From the NCBI GenBank assembly GCA_025617745.1, contig CM046868.1, forward strand, positions 24,109,608-24,173,607: DNA of 64,000 bases. The letters run 5' to 3'. Shown here one piece after another: positions 21,367 to 32,700 of this stretch. Positions within the stretch are counted from its first letter, which is position 1; every line of letters starts with the position of its first letter. Source of the DNA: Heliocidaris erythrogramma (Eukaryota > Echinodermata > Echinoidea > Camarodonta > Echinometridae). Under the pieces are notes generated by a model. It was not told the origin of the DNA, made no database searches, and saw nothing but the letters and a program-made list of their open reading frames with translations. The position numbers and the translations under genes are program-made.

Positions 21367-21934
21367 TTAAATCAAGTAACAGTTTAATACACAGTTATAT
21401 CCAGAGTTATCATGTGTTTGGTTAATAAACATACTGTGTGGGTCTGGACATTATGATGGCGTTTTTCTATGCACATTCAATTTTTACTTGGCATTTTTAC
21501 TTGTTCAGTGAGTGCCAAAATACTTCGCAAGGAAAACAAGATATATATATATTTATATATAAATAAATAGAAATATGGCACAGCCTGAAAGCAAGGAAGG
21601 CCACATATAACAAAAATGGCCAAATTTCAGAGGACATGTTCTTTGCACGGTTAGATAGCCGACTCATTTTATACGTATTTAGATTATTCCAGTAATAACG
21701 TTTCAAATACTTCTATTTTTTTCCCTTGCTCATCAATAACATTACATTCAAAAGATAATGTAATTCATCGCCAATTTTATTTTTTCACAAAATGTCAGTC
21801 GTTCTTCCTCAGAATGTTATGTCTGCCCGTGATTACACAACTAAATTTGCACAGCGATTTTATTCTGAATCATTAAGTACCTCACAGTATTTTTCAGAAT
21901 GGTTTGAATATTTAAAGATTCGATAATCTAAACA

Positions 21935-23340
21935 TTACGAGTCTTCTTCGACATCACTGTGCCTTTCTTGATTACCAGTATCGCGTAATCTTGATTTAAC
22001 CAATTTTGTAAAACTATTCATACTCAAAGTTGACGCTTGATTATGATATTCCTTATAACCCAACTTATCTAGCAGCCCCTTTATTTTGCCTAGCCACAAA
22101 GGAGTTACGATACAAGATACTATAGATATTTTAGAAGTCTTACTGCTCGCAAGCCCAGACCTAAACATCAGCTTGCGCTGAGAAACAAAAAAAATTCTGT
22201 CAAGCTTACGTCTTCAGTACGCCATATATCTTACAATTTGGGGTCCATGCACCCTAAGTAATTCATTACTATATCTTAAGAGTGTTTCTATCTGAGAAAT
22301 ATTCTCGAACCCCGAATTTCACTTCAATACCATAATAATGGTAAATTCAAATGGTCAAACAATTCAAGTTGTTTAGGCCCCTATTATTGGCGGGCGCAAT
22401 GAAATCAATTTTCTTTTCATTGAAAACAATGCCCCTCTTACGGGAAACATGTCTATTAATGGCCCATTTGAAATTATACTTGCCTATTGGAAATTATTAC
22501 TGGTTGTTCCTAAAAGAACTTAATCATTACAAACCTCAATTTCGTCGCTTTCACAACGGAAAATAGGTCTTTTCCTGACCTTTCCTGGAATAAATAAATA
22601 AATAAATAAATAAATAGGCCTAAATAACTATCCTTGTTTTCGATGTATTAGGCCTATAGTTAGGTGCTAAAGTTGGCAAACTAATTGTAGCTCTTCGGCA
22701 GATTCAGCCAGTCGGCCCAGCACAATTGTATCTTCTGCATATTGTACGGTATATAATTCAAAATAATTATATTGCCTTCTCGATCCAAGCAGGTTTCATC
22801 GTGAACGGAGAGAGATCTTAACCCAGAGTATATTTCATGGAGTAATTTTTCGAAGTCATTTAGAAATAATACGAATAATATCGGAAATAATTTTTCTCCT
22901 TGCTCCACTCCAATATATATATGCACTCCGGAAATACTCCTCCGTTTGTTTCGTATGAGATGCAGGACTTTGACTTATAGTTATATTTGTCTTTTAACTC
23001 TCATTATTCTCATAATTCTCATTAATTTGGATTGGTTCATAAGAATAACTAACAGTGAATATAAAATAAGATGAGCTTTGTAGGTTTGCGTGGTGGAACA
23101 ATCAGAATGTGTGAAAGTCTTTTAACTCTGAGTAACTTACTACAAATCCCATGATTAATAATTAAGTTGCATCCATAAGAATGATCTTTCTATAAAATGA
23201 AATGCCATTTTGTAATCTACAAAGGTAGTATAAACTCTTCTCTTTGTCTCAAATACCAATCAAGAATGGCACGCAGTGAAAACACGTGATCCATAGTCGA
23301 ATGACCACTTCCGAAACCATCTTGCTCTCCTCCTAGCATA
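21935..23340 (-). pseudogene. Decayed LINE reverse-transcriptase fragments
   Basis: Reading down the - strand: GGEQDGFGSGHSTMDHVFSL (23330-23270) is the RT EQxGFRxGxST block; GVEQGEKLFPILFVLFLND (22910-22850) is the GVxQGxxLSPxLFxLxxND block; 22168-21935 reads like a LINE C-terminal tail (LSMNSFTKLVKSRLRD). The FADD-type catalytic block is not seen. Several stops and shifts, a duplicated segment (23012-23119) and an (AAAT)n run at 22585-22615 interrupt it. It differs from the element at 7088. Confidence 0.7.
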
Positions 23341-23581
23341 ATAGACCTGTTTACTAAGTGTTCAAATTTATGGATGTTTCTTTCCTGGGGACCTAGTAAC
23401 GAGGTATTCCATTAACCTGTTATTAATGAATGAACTACAATGCTTGGAATCCAGTTTGCATACATTACTTGTTGCTATGTCTGACAAGCATCTGGCAAAC
23501 TTGCAGGTTGTCAAGAACAACCCTTGTTTCAAAAGTATGCATAAAATTTGAATCACAGGTCTATTATTCGACAGGTCTATT
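23340..23581. mobile_element. Short MITE, copy 2
   Basis: Same family as 3169-3405 in opposite orientation, with AATAGACCTGTTTACTAAGT at the left. The right end has two CAGGTCTATT copies 16 bp apart. It abuts the RT block of the decayed LINE. Confidence 0.8.
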
Positions 23582-23637
23582 CTTCGACTCGATGAAATTA
23601 ACGCTTTCCTACACAACTAAACAATGTTATTCCTCTA

Positions 23638-23878
23638 TACACTATGAACATGACGAACAAAGAAGCGGACAATTTATGCTGCTCCTCATTGTACCCTTCA
23701 CAATTGCACTGGTTAACAAAAGAACATCCATTCACTGCTATCCTGTAAAAATATGTAGAACAGGTGTCACATAATAGCAGTGAAGGGATGTCCTTTTGTT
23801 TACTAGAGCTATTGCGGAGGGTACAATGAGGAGCTGCATAAATTGTCCGCTCTCTTTGTCACCGTGTTCATAGTGATA
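23638..23878. repeat. Foldback with ~105-bp arms
   Basis: CACTATGAACATGACGAACA (23638) through TCACTGCTAT (23740) is mirrored by ATAGCAGTGA (23775) through GTGTTCATAGTG (23878), with a loop of about 30 bp. Non-coding. Confidence 0.8.
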
Positions 23879-24019
23879 ATTATCTGCAGAATCTGAGGAC
23901 CCTTTGCTTTTATACAACGATTTATGAGACCTTTCACCCAATCCGTCGAAAAAATTCCATTATCAAAGAAAAATTTGAATAAATTGATCAAATCCCAGGA
24001 TCAAATTCCTGAAATTCCT

Positions 24020-24290
24020 GCTAGTTTTGATAGCTCATTCTTGGGAGGGGGGTTGGTGTCTGTCCTGAGATATGGGGTTGGAAAGAGAGCTCACCTGAGA
24101 TAGGGGGGTACACTGAGCAGTGTTCTGAATTTAGGGGGGTCTCCAAGGCAGGAAAAGCCCGCGCAAAGCCCGCGATAGGGGGGTTCAAAACTTTTGGCAG
24201 CCCTGAGATAGGGGGTGTTTTCAAAGGGAGGGAACAAGCATACGCGTACCCTAAATAATACTGAGTGGGGGGGGGGGGCGGGGCTATGGC
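24020..24290 (+). repeat. G-rich segment with repeated CTGAGATAGGGGG words
   Basis: CTGAGATA(T/G)GGGG-type words occur four times with variable spacing, plus a G-run at 24267. Could form G-quadruplexes (inference). No gene. Confidence 0.6.
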
Positions 24291-24689
24291 GCTTTGGCAC
24301 AAATTACGTTATGTCTGCTGACATTGCTCAATGAAAATGAGCCTCAATCACTTGACCTTTGTTCTATCGATTACCCTCGCACGCGAAAAGATTGTAGAGT
24401 GGTCATGGTTTTGAATGATATAAAAACTTATTTTGATTGGTTGAAAGGAACTTAAGGCGTTTTTCTTGTCAAATCAGAGCAAGTTTCTCAGTTGTGATCA
24501 AGAGCCGTATTATTCAATGACGTGCGCGTGCGCGAGCTTTCCTTTAACAGCTACAGCAATTCAATAAGGCTTACGGAAAACGCATGCACAATGCACGCAT
24601 TTGAGGATTGGCTGTCGTCGGCGAGTGCACACACACCGAACCGCTCCGCCAAATGCAACATTTATGGCTAAAGTTTTCCATATGATCTT

Positions 24690-24781
24690 TACCATTTCTT
24701 TAGAAATATGGTTACCATGGCAACCATGACTCCGCCCACACCAAAAACAATAGGCATCTTCATCTTACCATAATACACCTC
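24690..24781. repeat. Left part of a MITE interrupted by the gypsy element
   Basis: Matches 17900-17990 (TTACCATTTCTT...GGTTACCATGGCAACCAT...CACCTC). In the intact copy CACCTC continues with CATGCG; here the LTR begins. A distal piece with GTTCGGGCGATAC lies at 31540-31556, after the gypsy tail. Confidence 0.7.
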
Positions 24782-25460
24782 TGTAGTGGCCAAACATATT
24801 TTGATGAATATTTCGTCATAGTTTTGTGTATTTTCATCGGTCTGCCATTTACAAGGTTAGCAGACGACCTACATGTACTTTCCTTTGTTTACGCGTGTGT
24901 GTACATAACAACCTTCTTGACCTATTTTTCAACTTCCACGCGCATCAAAGTATAACATTTACATCGCTACCAACATTCTAGCTACATTGTTCACGCTGCT
25001 CCAATCAGAGCTCATCTTTTCGTTTAACCAATCGGATTTCCGTATTATTACACCACGCGCACTCGCTCAGCCAATGAGATTTATTGTGGGCGTGATTACC
25101 AACTTTCACGAGCTCTTCGAGATCATTTTATCATCACTTTCTTCTAGGACACAGTCGCGACAAGACCGTGTCGCGTTTTATAGGAGTTAGTCAATTTTCA
25201 CTGTATCTACCCATTCACTTGGATTTATATTCAGGATATTGTATTGTGACATCGTTATTTTCTTCGTTAGCGATTCTTCATTACTTTTATTTTCGCTGGG
25301 ATCATTTCATTTTGATTTATAATTTGTGAACATAAATAACTTGTGAATAGCCTTAATTATTCGCGTTCTGAACCAGTCACGGCTCCGTGGAATCTCCACC
25401 GTCAGGACCTTCATCATTAATTGTAAGTAGAAGCAACTCAATATTTCTAGTTACTCTACA
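24782..25460 (+). repeat. Ty3/gypsy 5' LTR
   Basis: Starts TGTAGTGGCCAAACATATTT and ends AGTTACTCTACA, so TG...CA; 679 bp. A primer-binding-like TTGGTGACCCACGATTTTCG follows directly. Nearly identical to 29764-30437, with a few indels such as TAAT at about 25420. TTTTATAGGAG near 25175 could be the TATA region. Confidence 0.95.
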
Positions 25461-25498
25461 TTGGTGACCCACGATTTTCGCGCACCTTCGATTTCATC

Positions 25499-26467
25499 AT
25501 GAACGAGCGGGATAAATCGGACATGAAGGAAGGAGCCGGTGAGCCGGCGCCGATAGCGGCTGCTGACCCCGCCACCGGAGCCGGCGTCGACGCGGGCGGA
25601 GCAGCGGTCGGTGGGCTTCTCAAGTTGCCCCCCTTTTGGGCTAGCGATCCCGCCATCTGGTTCGCTCAAGTTGAAGCCATCTTTGACACCAAGAGGATTT
25701 ACAGGGAGAAGACTAGGTTTTCTTATGTTATCTCATCCCTTCAGCCTGAGGTGGCGATGGAGATCAGGGACCTTATTGTCACTCCCCCGGCGGATAACCC
25801 CTATTCCAGGCTGAAAAATTAGCTCATTCGCCGCATGTCGGTTTCGGAGCAGAAGCGGCTAGACAAGCTACTAATCGGTGAGGAACTCGGGGATCGCACG
25901 CCTTCACAGCTCCTCCGTAGGATGCAGCAACACCTCGGGGATAAGGAGCTGGAGTCGAGCATGCTGAAACATCTTTTCATGCAGCGGCTCCCCATGAACG
26001 TGCAACTCATCCTTGCGTCGAACAGCCAGACAGTGGATATCAATGATGTGGCTGCCCTCGCCGACCGCATCGTGGAGGTAGCGTCGCCACCCTCCGTCGC
26101 TGGCGTGGAAACGCAGCCGCCGCACCCACCCCAGCACACACACCAGCACACACAGCCGCGGGCCTCGCACGTGTGTGCGGCGGACGCCACCGATGCGATG
26201 CAGCGCCTCACCGCACAGGTCGCCCAGCTCACGGCGCAGGTTCAGGCTCTCACTGCCAGGACGGATGACGGTCAACGCCAGCGGGGCCGCGGTCGCAGTT
26301 CATCGCGTTCCCGTAAGCCCAGCCGTAGCCCGAGTCGCCAGCGGCATGCAAACAGCGAGTGCTGGTACCACTGGAGTTTCGGCGATAAAGCTAGGAGGTG
26401 CACCTCTCCTTGTTCCTGGCGTGGCAATCACCCTTCCTCGTCGGGAAACCAGCCAGCCGGCAACTAG
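25499..26467 (+). pseudogene. Ty3/gypsy gag
   Basis: One frame from ATG 25499 to TAG 26465, interrupted by a TAG at 25820-25822. The fragmentary copy at 31067 has a sense codon there, so the stop is a lesion. The N-terminus is Ala/Gly/Pro-rich; LKLPPFWASDPAIWFAQVEA is a typical gag capsid start; an Arg/Ser-rich segment precedes CWYHWSFGDKARRCTSPC, a Cys/His knuckle variant seen in gypsy gags. It would form the retrotransposon particle. About 322 codons in total, inactive because of the stop. Confidence 0.9.
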
Positions 26468-29400
26468 CGGCGACGAGTACAGCCGGCGGGCAGCCAATTA
26501 GTCGCTTGTTTTATGTCACTGACAAACTTTCCGGTAGTCGTTTTCTCGTCGATTCAGATGCAGAAGTTAGCATTATACCACCCACAACTTCGGACAAATA
26601 TAGTGGTTCCAGGGCTTCTGTCACATTGCAAGCTGTGAATCATTCACCTATCACTACTTATGGGGAGCGTTCTATCACTCTGGACTTAGGTTTACGCCGG
26701 ACATTTCGATGGGTTTTCATTATTGCTAATATCAGTAAGCCCATCATTGGTGCAGATTTTTTGGATCACTTTCACCTGCTAGTGGACGTTAAGCATCGCA
26801 AGCTTCATGATGCTACCACGAGTTTGAGTGTCCATGGAATTTGTGTGCGTTCAGATTCACCCCCCCCCCCCCCCCCCCCACCACTCCAGTGATTTCACGT
26901 TTGGATAGCAGTTCGCCATATGATGCTATTCTCCAACAGTTTCCTGAGATAACGCGTCCAGATCACAACCACGCAGCTGTGAAGCATTCTGTTACACATC
27001 ACATCACCACGCGTGGTCCGCCAGTCGCAGCTCGCCCTCGCCGTCTCGCTGAGGAACATTTCAACATTGCCAAGCAGGAATTTGAACACATGTTGGATTT
27101 AGGCATCATAAGGCAGTCCAGCAGCAATTGGTCTTCACCTCTTCACATGGTGCCTAAGAAGACGCCGGGTGACTGGAGGCCTTGTGGGGACTATAGAGCT
27201 CTCAATGCACGGACTGTGCCTGATCATTACCCCATTCCTCATCTGCATGACTTCACTTCTCGACTGGAAGGTAAGCACGTTTTCAGCAAAATACATTTGG
27301 TTAGGGCTTATCACCAGATACCTGTCCACCCAGATGACGTGCACAAAACGGCCATCACTACCCCTTTCGGACTTTTTGAGTTAGTTCGGATGCCGTTCGG
27401 CCTACGGAACGCTGCCCAGAGCTTCCAGCGTTTCATGGACGAGGTTACCAGAGGTCTTCCTTTCGTCTATACTTATATTGACGATCTGCTGGTTGCTAGT
27501 GAAATGCCTGAGGAGCATGGCCACCATCTTCGCGCCCTGTTCACACGCCTCTCGGAGTACGGTGTTGTCATCAGTCCCAGGAAATGCGTCTTTGGTGTGA
27601 GCGGCCTCGATTTTCTCGGCCACCATGTTGATGAGCACGGTATTCGCCCTCTCGACGACAAAGTCAAGGAAATTCGTGAATTTCCTCGCCCTACTTCAGC
27701 CAGACAGCTTCGCAGGTTTCTGGGACTGGTTAACTTCTACCGACGTTTCATCCCAAAGGCCGCCGATATTCTCACTCCATTGACTGACGCGTTAAGGGAT
27801 ATAACGCAACGGTCCGCGAAACCCATTGCCTGGACGGATGAACGAGCTGCAGCTTATACTAGCGTTAAGCAAGGCCTTGCTGATGCAGCCATGTTAGTTC
27901 ACCCTTCCTCCCATCTTCCCACTAGCCTCATGGTGGATGCTTCAGACTCGGCAGTAGGGGGCGTCCTTCAACAGTCAGACGGAATTTGGAGGCCCATAGC
28001 CTTTTTCTCCCAACGCTTGAAACCACCAGAGACGCGATACAGCACGTTTGGTAGGGAGCTACTCGCAGCTTACCTAGGTATACGGCATTTTCGTAATTTG
28101 TTGGAAGGACGTGCGTTCACACTCTACACTGACCACAAACCTTTAACATATGCTCTCTGTTCCAAGCCAGACAAGCACTCCCCTCGCGAAATAAGGCATC
28201 TGGACTACGTTTCACAGTTCACTTCTGATATTCAACATGTAAAAGGAGTAGACAACACTGTAGCCGATGCTCTCTCTCGCCTACATGTAGATGCACTGGA
28301 TCGGCATACTCCCTCCACTGTCGATTTCCATCAACTCGCCATCGATCAAGAGGATGACGAGGACTGGGACGACGTTCGCCAATCGCCCTCTCTCTCGTTC
28401 AAGCGTGTTCCGTTGCCAGCGGATGACGGCTATATTTGGTGCGATGACTCTACTGGACATCAACGCCCTTTCGTCCCATGGAAACATCGTCGCATGATTT
28501 TTCGTGCACTTCACGACATGTCTCACCCTGGTATAAGGGCCACACAGAAACTCATCACTGACAGATTCGTTTGGCCTGGGATCAATCGTGATGCCAGAGG
28601 CTGGACTCGCACTTGCCTCGAGTGCCAGAAGTGTAAAGTGCACAGACACAACAAAGCACCAATGGGAACTTTCACACTACCAGACGCACGATTTTCGCAC
28701 GTCCACATTGACATTGTTGGGCCCCTTCCTCCGTCTGAAGGTAACAGCTATCTTTTGACATGTGTTGATCGCTATTCGAGATGGCCAGAGGCAATACCGA
28801 TCCCGGATATTAATGCCGAGACGGTTGCAAGGACTTTTGTGGCTAGATGGGTAGCGATATTTGGTGCGCCAACCACAATCACCACCGATCGAGGACGACA
28901 ATTTGAGTCATCACTTTTCAATGAACTCACAATTTTGCTGGGGACGCATACGCACGACTTCGTACCACCCTGCTTCAAACGGCTTAGTTGAACGCCTGCA
29001 CCGTCAACTTAAGGCAGCCATCAAGACTCATCACAACACTCGATGGACAGAAGTATTACCGCTGGTCTTACTTGGCATCCGCACAGCAATCAAGACGGAT
29101 ATCCGATGTTCCTGTGCTGAGTTGGTTTTTGGTATGGCACTAAAGTTGCCAGCCCAATTTGTTGCACCAACAAAGCCCGACGACTTCATCGACCATGAGA
29201 ACTATGTTCACCGTTTGAAGCAACTCATGCAGGATTTGAGCCCCACCCCCACCCGTAAACAGCAACCTGCCTCACGGATACACCCGGAATGGCACGCATC
29301 TAGCCATGTGTTTCTCCGTCATGACGCCGTGAGCAGACCTTTGCAACCGCCCTACCGAGGCCCTTTTGCAGTGATACGCCGCAATGACAAGTTTTTCACC

Positions 29401-29579
29401 ATTGACGTGAATGGTAAGCATTTTTGGAAGATCACCTAAATCGTACTGAGCCATCATCATCATCGAAAGCCACGATCGCGCCGTCACCCGCTAACGACCG
29501 CCCCGAGGTTCAACGGACTCGATCGGGTCGCCATGTTAGGTGGTCGGCCAAATACGTGGACTATTATGATATTGGATGA
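26468..29579 (+). pseudogene. Ty3/gypsy pol (PR-RT-RNaseH-IN)
   Basis: Order: protease (LVDSDAEVSIIPP at about 26550, where the family has D-S/T-G), a C-run at 26861-26879 that shifts the frame, then RT from 26895 with [38 protein letters not shown] (His where motif A has the catalytic Asp), [15 protein letters not shown] and YIDDLLVAS; RNase H with [14 protein letters not shown] and [10 protein letters not shown]; integrase with an HPG...C.EC.KCK zinc region, [21 protein letters not shown] and, after a frameshift near 28945, [12 protein letters not shown] holding the Glu. Another shift near 29430 precedes the tail, which ends at TGA 29577. Integrase after RNase H places it in Ty3/gypsy. Several independent lesions mean it cannot act alone. 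Confidence 0.93.
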
Positions 29580-29763
29580 CGGGACTCACATTCTACATTT
29601 TGGGTCTTCCTTTATTTTTCCAATCCCTTGTAAGGATTTATCTTCATTGTGTCTTGAGCTGTTTTCTTCTACATTAACTTTTGGATGATGTATATAATCG
29701 CACTGTTATTGTTCATCGATTGTTGCTACGTTCCGTTTGCCAACCCTCTAGGGAGGGGGTAGA

Positions 29764-30437
29764 TGTAGTGGCCAAATATATTTTGATGAATATTTCGTCA
29801 TAGTTTTGTGTATTTTCATCGGTCTGCCATTTACAAGGTTAGCAGACGACCTACATGTACTTTCCTTTGTTTACGCGTGTGTGTTATAACAACCTTCTTG
29901 ACCTATTTTTCAACTTCCACGCGCATCAAAGTATAACATTTACATCGCTACCAACATTCTTGCTACATTCTTCACGCTGCTCCAATCAGAGCTCATCTTT
30001 TCGTTTAACCAATCGGATTTCCGTATTATTACACCACGCGCACACGCTCAGCCAATGAGATTTATTGTGGGCGTGATTACCAACTTTCACGAGCTCTTCG
30101 AGATCATTTTATCATCACTTTCTTCTAGGACACAGTCGCGACAAGACCCTGTCGCGTTTTATAGGAGTTAGTCAATTTTCACTGTATCTACCCATTCACT
30201 TGGATTTATATTCAGGATATTGTATTGTGACATCGTTATTTTCTTCGTTAGCGATTCTTCATTACTTTCATTTTCGCTGGGATCATTTCATTTGGATTTA
30301 TAATTTGTGAACATAAATAACTTGTGAATAGCCTTAATTATTCGCGTTCTGAACCAGTCACGGCTCCGTGGAATCTCCACCGTCAGGACCTTCATCATTG
30401 TAAGTAGAAGCAACTCAATATTTCTAGTTACTCTACA
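29764..30437 (+). repeat. Ty3/gypsy 3' LTR
   Basis: 674 bp, TGTAGTGGCCAAATATATTT to CTCTACA, preceded by the purine-rich AGGGAGGGGGTAGA that would serve as polypurine tract. It is followed not by host DNA but by PBS and gag sequence again. Confidence 0.95.
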
Positions 30438-31543
30438 TTGGTGACCCACGATTTTCGCGCACCTTCGATTTCATCATGAACGAGCGGGATAAATCGGACA
30501 TGAAGGAAGGAGCCGGTGAGCCGGCGCCGATAGCGGCTGCTGACCTCGCCACCGGAGCCGGCGTCGACGCGGGCGGAGCAGCGGTCGGTGGGCTTCTCAA
30601 GTTGCCCCCCTTTTGGGCTAGCGATCCCGCCATCTGGTTCGCTCAAGTTGAAGCCATCTTTGACACCAAGAGGATTTACATGGAGAAGACTAGGTTTTCT
30701 TATGTTATCTCATCCCTTCAGCCTGAGGTGGCGATGGAGATCAGGGACCTTATTGTCACTCCCCGGCGGATAACCCCTATTCCAGGCTGAATTTATATTC
30801 AGGATATTGTATTGTCACATCGTTATTTTCTTCATTAGCGATTGTTCATTACTTTCATTTTCGCTGGGATCATTTCATTTGGATTTATAATTTGTGAACA
30901 TAAATAACTTGTGAATAGCCTTAATTATTCGCGTTCTGAACCAGTCACGGCTCCGTGGAATCTCCACCGTCAGGACCTTCATCATTAATTGTAAGTAGAA
31001 GCAACTCAATATTTCTAGTTACTCTACATTGGTGACCCACGATTTTCGCGCACCTTCGATTTCATCATGAACGAGCGGGATAAATCGGACATGAAGGAAG
31101 GAGCCGGTGAGCCGGCGCCGATAGCGGCTGCTGACCCCGCCACCGGAGCCGGCGTCGACGCGGGCGGAGCAGCGGTCGGTGGGCTTCTCAAGTTGCCCCC
31201 CTTTTGGGCTAGCGATCCCGCCATCTGGTTCGCTCAAGTTGAAGCCATCTTTGACACCAAGAGGATTTACATGGAGAAGACTAGGTTTTCTTATTTTATC
31301 TCATCCCTTCAGCCTGAGGTGGCGATTGAGATCAGGGACCTTATTGTCACTCCCCCGGCGGATAACCCCTATTCCAGGCTGAAAACTGAGCTCATTCGCT
31401 CATTGGCGGCAGACCGCGAGGCGCATGCAAGCGCCTCGGTTTTGCTGGCTCGCTTCGCTCGCCAGAAATTTTGCCTCCATATCGCCAAGGATTTCAACAG
31501 CGCCAGGGCCTCGACAAGAGGCTATAGTACCCCTGAACAGTAG
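30438..31543 (+). repeat. Tandem LTR-tail/PBS/gag-head units
   Basis: After the 3' LTR comes PBS plus the first ~100 gag codons (30476-30789), then the last ~240 bp of an LTR (30790-31028), PBS and gag head again (31067-31393). The offset between equivalent positions is 591 bp. The second gag head lacks the TAG found at 25820 and carries the ACATGGAG variant shared with the first tail unit, so both tail units derive from one source copy. Sequence 31394-31543 then diverges from the internal gag. Confidence 0.9.
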
Positions 31544-31556
31544 TTCGGGCGATACA

Positions 31557-32094
31557 ATAACCATGGAGTTCAGTGGTTTTTCCCAGGAGTTTATATGAAC
31601 TATTGCCAAACTATTTTTAAATGAATAACACATTAAAAAAATGTATTTTCCTTAATATAAGGCGGTCAGTCGCCGGTTTCAATGGGGAAAAATCTGTGTT
31701 TGCTGATGCTGCAAAATAGTTCTTGCGCATACGAATCTAGGTCTAGTCGAAAGTATATTGAGGATCAGCGAAATTTACTTCTCCTCGGCAAAAATCCGCA
31801 TAGATCGCTGTGATATGTGTAAGTTGTACTGAATAGTGAAAGAATACATGTTTTGCGCTATGTGTATCCTGTAATCTGCTGTCTGACGCCGTACCATTAT
31901 AGAACAAAGCAATTTCATCTTTATTATGGATGACACTTTCAGTATTTCGGAGTTAGCGACAGATATCTCAATTCTAAACATGGAGGGAGATTTGGAGCCG
32001 ACTGCCTGTAAATGTTCAGGAAGCTAGCTGCTGCAGTGCTGATAAAAAAAACGGGCAGACGGATGTGCCCTTGCAGTTGCAAGAGTGACGGCCA
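31557..32094. other. Intergenic, no clear feature
   Basis: No gene or repeat border recognised. Confidence 0.4.
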
Positions 32095-32700
32095 TCCCTG
32101 TGTACACTGGTTCCTGCGGGGAACTAGCCTTTTGACAAGGCCTCGTGACTTGGCTATTTTCCTCCTCATGCTGTGCCTGAGATGAGACTAGCCGGCGACG
32201 AAACGAATCAACACGGCCCGGGTGAACGCGCGATCGAGCGACTTTAGTCGCGAGGCCTTTTGGAACCTGGGTTTCCATCGTCCGATATGAATTATTCACG
32301 AGTTGACATTCGTATGCTAACACGCCTACCGAGGATTATCGACCAATCACAACGGTATCTGCGGGGCTTGCTTTCCATGATTGATGTACTAGTAGCTTGC
32401 ACGGGTCGCGCTAGCTCGAGATGAAGGCGAATTTGCATACCAAATGTATGCTGACGTCATGCGAAGATACGTTTGCTGATTGGCTCCTACCTATAAGGTA
32501 GCAGATCCTCGCTAGGAACAAAGGATAACATAAGAAATACAGGCCAGGTTCCAAAAGGCCCTCGGACTCACGTCGCTCGATCGCGCATTCACCGGCTGGG
32601 CGGCTAGTCTTGTTATGCAGCCACTACTAGCTTACTTGCCGAGAAAAATAGCCAAGTCACGAGGGCTTTGTCAAAAGGCTAGCGGGGAACCCGATGGCGA
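32095..32700. repeat. GC-rich foldback
   Basis: The left arm (about 32100-32275) and right arm (about 32540-32695) are imperfect inverted repeats. Shared blocks are AGGTTCCAAAAGGCC, CGCTCGATCGCGC, GGCTAGTCT and AATAGCCAAGTCACGAGG. The spacer (32276-32540) contains TGACGTCAT near 32453. Arms have diverged with small indels. Confidence 0.75.

Noticed and set aside
25451..25669. - strand ORFs opposite gag, repeated at 30428 and 31019
   Set aside because: Antisense shadows of the Ala/Gly-rich gag start; they recur only because gag heads are repeated.
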